A DNA stretch of 10,671 nt from Acanthaster planci. Taxonomy: Eukaryota > Echinodermata > Asteroidea > Valvatida > Acanthasteridae. The stretch lies in NCBI RefSeq assembly GCF_001949145.1, contig NW_019091380.1:2054981-2065651 (forward strand), written 5' to 3'. Positions 1 through 8,900 of the stretch are shown here, piece after piece. Position 1 is the first letter of the stretch, and each line of letters opens with the position of its first letter. Under the pieces are notes generated by a model that worked only from the letters and a program-made list of their open reading frames with translations, had not been told where the DNA came from and did not search any database. Made by a program: the position numbers and the translations under genes.

Positions 1-2
1 AA

Positions 3-137
3 ATGGCTCTGCTTGCTACTATGGCGCTCGTCGTACTCGCTTTTCTGGCTCGCTACTGCGTCATATACATGTATCAAAAACAATTACCTAGCGACGTCAC
101 ACCGCCCCAGAAGTCCAAAGGAACCCATACCTATTAA
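3..137 (+). CDS. Possible last exon of a single-pass membrane protein (partial)
   Basis: An open frame enters from the left edge and ends at TAA 135-137, with ATG at 3-5 as the first in-window codon. It reads as a hydrophobic segment of about 20 residues (ALLATMALVVLAFLARYCV) followed by a polar, basic tail of about 20 residues ending KSKGTHTY. That is the shape of the transmembrane segment and short cytoplasmic tail of a type I membrane protein. The codons are richer in G+C than the DNA that follows. I do not recognise the family. Neurexin/Caspr-type proteins have a membrane segment followed by an RYxxxxKGT-like stretch, but the resemblance is too weak to name it. A second frame (from base 1) is also open for 59 codons, so chance is possible. 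If real, the gene converges on the transporter gene. Confidence 0.3.
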   Translation: MALLATMALVVLAFLARYCVIYMYQKQLPSDVTPPQKSKGTHTY

Positions 138-520
138 AAATTTTTCCGCAACAAACATACCCTTCACCTTCTCTAAGACCTAAACCATTCAACCTTAGAC
201 CAACAAAAGATGTGACTATGTCCAACGACAACGTCAAACATAAACATGTACAAGGCTTCTGAGAGGTAAAATAGGCAGTTTTATATACGCTAAAAGGAAC
301 TTTGTGGCATGTTTATACATAGAGGAGCACCCTCTACACCTTTCACAAGTACACCCACACACAGACACCCATACCTGTTTTACATGCAAAGTGTTCTCCT
401 GTGGTTAAAGAAACTTGAGAAAAATGCTCCTTTTTCTCCAACTATGAATGATAACTCCTTCGAGCTGGATTTTGGATGATGATTTCCTGGATTGTTTCTT
501 TTCATTTTGCCACTAATAAC
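138..520. other. Unassigned AT-rich sequence
   Basis: No coding frame, RNA gene or repeat that I can support. It contains the stretch between the possible plus-strand last exon and the hairpin repeat family, with CA-rich tracts near 350-375 (repeated ACACCCACAC-like words). If the left-edge exon is real, part of this would be its 3' UTR; an ATTAAA at 133-138 overlaps that stop codon and would be too close to serve. Confidence 0.4.
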
Positions 521-1040
521 CCTGACCCTAAAGTGCCTTTGAAACTGTTTTTCAGAGAAGGGCAAAACATTGTGTGGGCATGTGAGAGTGCACACTACGC
601 CATCGCACCTGCATTATTTGGACTTTTTATGCAGAAGTCCAAACTATGTATGAAACGCTTGCACACAAGTACACACAACGTCATTGCACCCCACATTATG
701 TGGACCTCTTTGGTGCAGATGTCCACACTATGTATCCACGCCTGCACACACACCCACACTTACATTACTTACCTAGTGTGAACATTATTTTGTTTTCTTG
801 CACTTAAATTAAAACAATCGATTAAAGGTCTCATTTTCTTGAACAGGGAAACACAATTTTCGGCTGAATTTCACTATTCATCTCCTTTTACGACGGATGA
901 CTCTAACCCTCAAATGCCTTTAAACCTCTTTTTCAGAGAATGTAAAACTTCCGGTGGACATGGGTAGGTCCACAGAACGTCTTTCCTTCCTGCATCGTGT
1001 GGACGTCTTTTGTTCACAACTCCACACTAGTACGAAAGGT
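521..1040. repeat. Diverged repeat family with GTGGAC/GTCCAC hairpins
   Basis: Two diverged copies of one repeat lie in direct orientation. The first starts at 521 (CCTGACCCTAAAGTGCCTTT), the second at 901 (CTCTAACCCTCAAATGCCTT); both continue to TTTTTCAGAGAA and then to a series of inverted GTGGAC/GTCCAC words. In the first copy an 81-base unit is tandemly duplicated (597-677 and 678-758, each starting ACGYCATYGCACC). A partial third unit lies at 977-1040 in the second copy. Hairpin arms: 617-623 with 637-643, 699-705 with 721-727, 954-959 with 968-973, 998-1003 with 1021-1026; an imperfect one is at 572-595. An open frame across 476-781 is a by-product. Likely a non-autonomous mobile repeat or a decaying satellite. 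Confidence 0.6.
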
Positions 1041-2902
1041 TAGCGCACCGGAAATTGGCATCTAGTTTGGGCTCCTGTTTTTTTTTTTACCATGCCCAGG
1101 AAGGGTTGGCTAGTTTCGAGGTAATTGTTATACATGTACTTTTTATGTGTTTTGTGCGTACGTGCGCAAAATGTAACAAACTAACAAACGAGCAGGTCAA
1201 GGCGCTCCACGAGAGGCCCTCCGCCGGCAATTAGAGCATATCAAGTTTCGCCAAAATAATGCTATATCACAGTCCCTTACACTNATCACAGTTGAAATAT
1301 CTCAACAAGAGGAATCCGGTCATATCAAATTCTCAATGACGTGCAATAGTTTGTAGTAGCTGTAGGCATGTGTACATCATCTCTTTTTTAAATTGGGGGG
1401 ATCTTGAAACAAACTTCGAAGCTTAGTTACATTATATACAAATATTGTTCATAACTGTGATCACATTCAGCATGTTCCCACGAAAATATCCACTGAAAAT
1501 GTTTTAAATATCACCTAGGGTAAACATGTACATTCTACTTGCCCAAATAGAGCGTCTAGAGTTTTTGGGAGAATAAACAACCCCATTTTGGACACCTCGC
1601 AAAACGCATTGTTTCCAGCTGGTGTTAGTTGCAGGATACTTATATCTTCTAAGGCAGGGTGGATATCTTGTATAATTATTCCAGCACCTAAATCCCTAAC
1701 AGCTGGTAGTGTTGTCGTAATCAATAGTTCCCTCCACCCGAGGGACTCCTGAGGCTTGTACTTGCTTTTAAATGTAAAGTATTTTTGTTCCTAAGAAAGA
1801 TGTGCATAAGGCTGTAACAAAAGCAAATCGACCAGTGCAATGGGATTGCTGCCTTGCCCCCCCCCCATGAATTCTTAGTTTTTTACTGAGGAAGACTTTT
1901 GTTACATCATTGATTAGGTTGGTATCAATTCTAATCGGCCCTTCTTTTTTTAAGCAAATTGAAATCTTATAAGCATTATTCAGTATTCCTTAACCAATAA
2001 ATACGCGCCAATTTTCCTTTTAAAAAGATGCTTTCATTAACATGAAACTGTTCCAATGAATAAATCAGCCTGTTTAACATGGGCTCGTGTCCTGGCTATA
2101 CTTGGTTTACAATTTAAATATCACAGGCATTTGGCAATCCTGCTTTGTGGTTTGCTTTTGATTTTTGACGTTGTTAGTTCAAAACTCGCCCTTTTGGAAC
2201 AGTCATAGCGCCCTCTAGCCTATTGTTTAGAACGTTTCTGGAACAGTGGATGGCACAGGAGAATAAAGTTCTTTCAACCTGTTATCGTTACTTGTTAAAA
2301 TGTAATTGCTCCTAAATTTAAAAAAATGCTTTATGTGGTGTAGAAGTTATAATACCCGATTTTGCTCTGAAATATACAGACCTTTATAGTACTACCCTAC
2401 AAAGAATACGAATGTGTGATTGATTTTAAGATGTAAACACCAGCCAATTTGATTTGAAAGGAAACAGTTTGAAGAACCCTCCACCTGCCAAAAATACTAC
2501 CAATATGCAGACACTTCCTGTGGAGTTAATGTGTGTAATTTAAATGATGAACTTGGTCAAACATACGTCTTTAATTGTCTTTCTGGAAGGCAATAGTTGC
2601 AAATAAGAAATCAGCACACGGAGTGCAGTTTCAATTGAGGGATTTTTCAACTTAGTTATGTATTCCGTTATCCACATCTGCGAGACCGAAAAGAAAACAG
2701 AGATTCCTGTATGTACATATTTCCGAAATAAAATATTTCAGACATAGATTTTATAAATATACATTAATAATTGACCTTAATTCCAGTAGGGTAATAAAGA
2801 TATACTTATTTTACAGAGAAGAAATAATTTCCAGTTGAATCATATCTCTATTATCTGTAAAGAATTTGTTGTTGGAGGCATCGTTTCAAGTCACTGTTAA
2901 TT
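1041..2902. other. Unassigned intergenic sequence, including likely 3' UTR of the transporter
   Basis: About 1.9 kb without a gene that I can support. The right end should contain the transporter 3' UTR (minus strand). There is a T9 run near 1079-1087, a short G+C-rich patch at 1195-1230, one ambiguous base at 1284 and a C10 run near 1858-1867. The word GGAACAGT occurs twice, near 2198 and 2240. A 69-codon frame on the minus strand (1724-1515) starts at TTG rather than ATG and is not recognisable. No tRNA, rRNA or long repeat was seen. Confidence 0.45.
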
Positions 2903-2970
2903 TTAATGGCCATCTTGTCGTGCTCCTTCAACGCTGTGCTTCATGCCATATGTGAAGTACACGAGTATTC
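2903..2970 (-). CDS. Transporter last exon with stop codon
   Basis: A 68-base terminal coding segment after acceptor TTTGCTTTCCAG (AG at 2972-2971). Its first two bases GA complete the glycine codon started by the middle exon, then read ILVYFTYGMKHSVEGARQDG-H and TAA (2905-2903). CAT proteins end segment 14 with a matching I-Y-F-x-Y-G-x-x-H-S pattern, so this is the true C-terminus. The cytoplasmic tail is short, about 13 residues. The 3' UTR runs to lower coordinates; no clear AATAAA on the minus strand was found nearby. An ATTAAA overlapping the stop (2907-2902) is too early, and another at 2575-2570 is a possible poly(A) signal about 330 bases downstream. Confidence 0.92.
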
Positions 2971-5900
2971 CTGGAAAGCAAAAATTTTTCATCTTCAGTA
3001 CTCAGTCAGTAGTTATCAACTAAAACCAATACCATTGAATAAAATTTGAATAAAATCTGGTACACTGCCTTCTTCAAATTCACTTGACCACAACAATTTG
3101 AATTTTCAATACTAAAAACACTGTTGCTATACCTCGTGATTCCGGGCAAGCTTTTGCTTGGTTACATTTTGCGTCATTGCCTTCAACGGAGAAGGGCACA
3201 TTGGAACCAATCCATTGCAGAGATGGTGATCGCTATGCAAAAGCTTGCCCGGAACACGATGTATAGCAACAGTGTCTTTAGTCTGGGGAATTAAAATTGT
3301 TATGATCATGTGCAATCAGTGTGTCAGATTTTATTCAAATTTAACTCGCAAAGGGCTTCTTTTGAACAAGATGATTATTAGAAGCTCCCTTGGCTTGTTC
3401 CTGTTTTAAACCGTTCCATTTCCTTTTCCTGTGCGTTGCCGGTGCACTCACAGGTCAAGGGCCAAATATAGCTCAAAAGTCTAGCCCATTGGGCTATATT
3501 TCACCTGCATATTTGCAGAACACTATGGAATGAAAGATGGAAAAAACTCAAAAGCTAGAGGGCATTTAAATTTACAAGCATAAAAACTTACACCGAAATC
3601 ATTAAATCACATATGAACTTTGATGACATAATATTCAGATATAATAAGCAACAGTTTAATACGTGTGTTCCAAATAGGAAAGTTGAGGTTGATTTCCAAA
3701 TTCCAAATCGTGTTCAAAAATTTTAAATAGTTAGAAGATTAATCGTGAGGCAAAATCAGAATAAGAAAGTAAACTTCTTGAGGCCTAGTTCTGAAGGTTG
3801 AAGACTAACGATTTCCATGTAAACTATACTGACCAATTTTGGATGGTAACGCCGGATGGTAAAGTGGATATTGAATTTATTGAAGAAAATGGTTATGGTA
3901 GTTGGAAAATATTACTGCAATTTAAAAAAAATGAAACACCGGAATGTGAATTTCATAAACATTTAAAGTTTTTATTCAGTAATGCATTTGAACTCTGTGA
4001 AGAGAATTGGGGTCATTGTCTGTGGGTACTTGAAACTTTTCTAAGTAGAGTTATTTCCGTCATAAGTAGTTGGTATGTGATACTTACCTAAACATGTCCA
4101 CACGAGGACTTGAATGAAGGCCAGGAAGTCAAAGTGTAGCAAGAGTATGGTGGTAGACAGCAAGCCGATCAGCGGTAAGAATGGCATCAATGGCACCTGT
4201 CATCAAACAAAATATACTTGTCTTTCTCTCAAAGTGCATCTATATGTGTTTGCTTTTTTCAAAAGTTTGTTTGATTGATGGTTTCATGCTGAGTTGATTA
4301 ATGGTTTTTATTTCTACTAAAATTAGAATATCCTGATACCTAAATGCATCGTTATCTTAATAGTGTCTTGCGCTTCACGAATGCTTGCCTACATTGCCGG
4401 TCTATTGAGTCCAAGGCACATGGTAAACACGGAAGTAAGTTACGCAAAACGTCCTCTGGCTTCCAGAATCAAACCATTACTGTGGCGACTGCACATTCGC
4501 ACACCGCAAGGTGGCGTTAAATACCACTTCCACCAGTGGACCTAAAACACAATCATGTCACACGTTCTTTACATTGCGTTTTCCTATGGGCCATCCGTGG
4601 ATCGTGTCCCACCTCATTGCCAAAGGAAAGCGCACAGGTAAACGAAGTGTGACTTTATTAAGTAACAGTTCTATAGGATACCGAAGTAACTACGTCACGC
4701 TTAAAATAATGTGTGTAAAGGGCATTAGCCTGACAACCAGCGCGTGAACCAACATGCGCGCACTCCATTCGTTTGCACTATATTATCTGGGCACTGTTGA
4801 ATTTTAGCAAAGATTGCATAAGGAGAAGATTGGCCACTCCATGTTTAAAAGTAGCCTGGTTCCCAAACCAAGATTTCCTGACGAATTCGATAAAATCTTG
4901 GGCTAGGCATTACCCACAGATATAAATAGATCACCAATAGGTCATCACAAGAAAAGCGCTGGTTGGATCCCATGTTTCGAAGTTCATACAGGCTGTCAAT
5001 GTTGACTGTCACTTTGAAACATGGCAGGAACTCAAAAAGGCGTTGGAAAGGAGCAACACTGCGTTGTATGTGGGCAGCAAGCAAAAGAAAAAAATACGTG
5101 AACATCTAATTTTGCATTCAGACACAGCCAAAAAACCCGAACATAAATGATGCTATCCATCAATAATTCTTTGTGAATATAGAATGATTTATAAAATTTA
5201 AGAATCAAATGAAACATTATTCTTCTCAGTTAAAGCCTTTGTTTGGCTTTCAAAGTTGACGTATATTAAAAACAGCTTATTGAAAATGCTGTTAATTTTG
5301 CTTTACTGTCTAATTAAGTCTTTTCATTCAATATAAAATAAATTACCTGACTGTGTTTAATTATTTCAGCACAGATCGGCTAGGTAGGCCGAAGCAAGTT
5401 TATTTTTATGTATTAATCTAACCGAGCTGTTGCTTTAGAGTAATCTCCACATTCAAAATATTTTATATAAGGATATCAATATTGTGATTTCTTTTTATTT
5501 TATAAATTTGGAAATATATACTGCGAATGAAAAGTAGAATCAGAAAACTGCCTTTTACTTAACTTTATATCACATAATGAATGTTTTTCATTCGTGGACA
5601 GCAGTTGTGGGGGGTCAGTTGGGTACAATGTTACCTTTGCGACAATAATAACAAAAGGTCACATTAATATGCATAAGTATAATAATAATATGATATCAAT
5701 ATGAATAGGAATGAGGTGAAGGGTGAAAAATTCTGGCACAGGTTGACCTTTGGTAAGGGATAGGCATAAGGTCAGAAAGTCTGCCACAGGTTGACCCGGT
5801 GTATGGGATAAAATAGGAATAAGGCATAGCAAGGGGTAAATTTTTTGGGGCACAATTTGACCTTGCTTATGAAATGATGACATAACATGACGGGAGGTAC

Positions 5901-8900
5901 TGGCCCACCAGGATATACCAGGCAAGATATGGGACGTAGGGGTACCCCCTCCCCTTACATGTCAAATCCCTATACACGCTCAAGACTATTGTTACCTAAC
6001 ACTCCCCCCCCCGAAGTCTGTAAAGAATTCCTGAGATTCTGATCAAACAATGACCAACACAAAAGCGGGGGGGGTTCTCTCCGTCCCACATCTTGCTTCA
6101 AATGCACCAGGAGATCTAATTAAGGAGTAGGAAGCGATAATCCTTACACAATAGACAGCTCGTGCCGCCGGGTAATGAGAGGGATAATTCCTAGACGATG
6201 GACTGTACATAGTGGGTGAGCTGTGTCGGTGGACTATTGTGTTAGTCATCGTTGATTTTTTACAATAATTATCTTAGCGATTTTAAGAATACTTACAAAT
6301 AGGTCATTTGAGAGACATTTTTTTGTACATTTTTCTGCATTAGGGAGACCTTGTCTCCCTTTTAGGGAGACATTTCAGTGTCTCCCTANGAGACAGTAAA
6401 GTTGGAAATATTTGTGCACGTTCTTATGGAAATGTCTCCCTAATGACCTATAGCGGTAATTTGAATTGCTACAAGGGTGATTACCGGAAGTTTGTTAACT
6501 TTGAAATCAGAGGCATTACATGTACTCATTCTTCTTGGAACCATTTGTCTCTACACACTGTTGTCTTTGAACTTGACAGGAACTGGACAGGCACTCCTTA
6601 TAGTTGTCAAAAAAGTCTTGACTGCACAGAGGGTCTTTCTGCTTGCCTTCTGCCTGACTTGATCTTCATCCATGCCTTCGTTGAGGTACTTGTCATACTT
6701 TCCATCCCACATCCCCCTATGTGTTTCTCTCGCTTCAGCCAGCCAATCTTGGTAGGCGGCATTGTCTTCCAGATCTGAACTGTCTTCATCCGAGGTTTCG
6801 TCATCGACCTCTTCAACAGAATCCGAGTTTTCGTCAACTTCATTCGTGTCTGATTCCTCCTCAACATGGATATTTTCCATGTGCCTTTCTATATTAAACT
6901 TCCGTCCGAAGCATTTGTCACACTGGTGACAAGCATAGGGCTTGGCTGCATAAATACCATTCTTGTTGACCCTGCGAAGGATGACCTTTAAATGACACGA
7001 AACAAATGAATTCGTTCCATATATCTTAAATATACATGTATTTACTGCTTCTGATTTGCATATTTCATTGTTTATTTTGTCATTGTTTTACTGCTCAAAT
7101 TGGTCTATTTATTGCTCAAACTGCTTTTTGTATTGCTCTTTTACTCGTTTTCTTACTCTTTTACTCTTTTCATTGTTCAAATTGTTCTTTTTATCATTCA
7201 AATTGAATTTTTATGGTGTAAATTGATATTTTTATTGTTAAAATACACTCTTTTCATTGCTCAAACAGATCTTTTATTTTTATTGTTCAAAATGAACTTT
7301 GTATTTTTCTATTGGTGTTTTTATTGTATAAATTGGTCTTTTTAATGTATAAATTGCTGTTTTTATTGTTCAAATTCCTCCGTTTATTGCTCAAATTGTC
7401 CTTTTTATTGCTTTTTTGTATAAAAAGTCCATCTAGTAAAAAAATCTAATTGGACTATGTAGGTTTGCAGTTTACTCCCCCCCCCGCAATAAAAAGGCCA
7501 ATTTGAACAATAAAAAGAGCATTATTAAAAGAGCAAAATTCTGCCAGAGCCTAACCCATATACATATACAGGATAACCACTGTAGAACGCTGTAGTTCAA
7601 AGGAGTAAAAATTCAGCTAGGAACAACAGAGCCTTCTTCCCGTATAGATCAAATCTTGGTAGCCATAGTAAGCTCAACGCAATACCGTTAGCACGTGGGC
7701 GCCCTCTCTCCTTTAATGTCCAAAGTTTAAGTTGGACCAACGCTCACTTCCAACGTACACAATGTAATCATTAACACAATAGTCCACTGACACAGCTCAC
7801 CCACTATGTACAGTCCATCGTCTAGGGATTATTCCTCTCATTAACCGGCGGCACAAGCTTTCTATTTTGTTGGGATTATCGCTTCCTACTCCTTAACTAA
7901 TTACCTTAGGATCTCCTGGTGGGCCAGGACCTCCCAGTCAGTATGACTCATCCTCTTTCATCATTTTATGTCATACTTTCATAAGCGAGGTTAAATTGTG
8001 CCAAAAAATTTACCCCTTACTATGCCTTATTCCTATTTTATCCCATACACCAGGTTCAACCTGCGCCAGACTTTCTTACCTTATGCCATTCCCTTACCAA
8101 AGGTCCACCTGTGCCAGAATTTTTCACCGTACACCTCATTCCTATTCATATCGATATCATATTATTATTATACTTATGCATAGGTCAAACTCTACCCAAC
8201 TAACCCCCCCCCGTACTGACAGCTCCTGGAAAGTACTTGAAATCGTTCGATTCTCTGTTTAGCTGACTAATAACTCTATAAAATTTAAATGTTTATAATT
8301 TGCTTTATTCATAAATTGCCTTATCTTTTAAAAATTCATCTCTGGATGGTGTTGTCATATTTGTTTCCCTTTTCCGCACCCACGTTTAAGTATACCTGTC
8401 GCAAGTAGCGCACCTCCGTATCCCAATTTATTGACACCATCGTGTTTCACAGATCACCGTACAAAAAGATACTTTGAAGACACTTTTGATATTTTTCGAC
8501 TCAGCAATACCTGTATTAAACTCCCAAGGCAATTCCCTAGGAGAAACTGTTCATTTAAAAAAAAAAGATTTGTAGGAGTGTTTACATCTCCAACAAGGAG
8601 AAGGGGCAATTTTCCTGTAGCTTTCACATTAACTGGCGATTGGGGGGTCTATTTCCTTTCCTTCCAAAACAGGTTAAGAAGCCCCAAACTTACTCTCAAT
8701 CCCCTAAAAGCCATAAATGGTTACAAACGGAAAATCTCAATCATTTAACCTGGGAAAGAAATGCCCCCCTTAGATATAAAAATACATATAGGCTCTGGAA
8801 CAGACCTTGAAGTTTCTTACCTTAAAAGGGAGTTCGTCCCTATATTGCGGGAGAAGCAATAAGGGAAAGCATGCGATGAGACACAGAACACCGCAGATGA

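Larger units (their letters stand above)
5602..8218. mobile_element. Foldback-type transposable element in intron 1
   Basis: A 2.6-kb unit bounded by long inverted arms: left 5602-6244, right 7771-8218. The left arm starts CAGTTGTGGGGGGTCAGTTG and the complement of the right end reads CAGTACGGGGGGGG then TTAGTTGGG. The arms agree over their whole length, differing mostly by single substitutions and a few indels, for example the inner block CGATGGACTGTACATAGTGG is identical in both. ACAG precedes the left end (5598-5601) and follows the right end (8219-8222), a candidate 4-base target duplication. No transposase frame is present. The interior holds a zinc-finger gene fragment, a minisatellite and a nested small element. 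Foldback elements typically have such long arms with internal subrepeats. The alternative is two independent copies of one repeat inserted in opposite orientation. Confidence 0.72.

Noticed and set aside
476-781. 101-codon plus-strand frame
   Set aside because: It runs through the tandem 81-base repeat (a multiple of three), which keeps it open; no domain is recognisable.
521-1040. CRISPR-like array
   Set aside because: Units are diverged, unevenly spaced, without unique spacers, and the DNA is from an animal nuclear genome.
1515-1724. 69-codon minus-strand frame with a rather protein-like sequence
   Set aside because: TTG start, no clear splice sites, no recognisable family; length is within chance for this composition. 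It may deserve a database search but I cannot support it.
2205-2218. GCGCCCTCTAG, resembling the core of a CTCF site (a similar GCGCCCTCT is at about 7698)
   Set aside because: Only the core matches; the flanking bases depart from the consensus, and the organism is not known to use this factor.
5659-5925. Minus-strand frame, similar to the plus-strand frame at 7996-8262
   Set aside because: The similarity arises because both lie in the inverted arms; neither has a recognisable domain and the first is cut by the nested insertion site.
6443-6778. Plus-strand 111-codon frame
   Set aside because: It is the antisense shadow of the zinc-finger fragment.
7100-7345. Leu/Phe-rich plus-strand frame resembling a membrane protein
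   Set aside because: It is a translation of the 21-base minisatellite, whose period is a multiple of three.
8431-8748. 105-codon plus-strand frame in intron 1
   Set aside because: TTG start and no recognisable motif; treated as chance.
8770-8820. C-terminal 16 residues of the long minus-strand frame
   Set aside because: They follow a perfect GTAAGAA donor, do not resemble the family, and a matching downstream exon exists; this is intron read-through.
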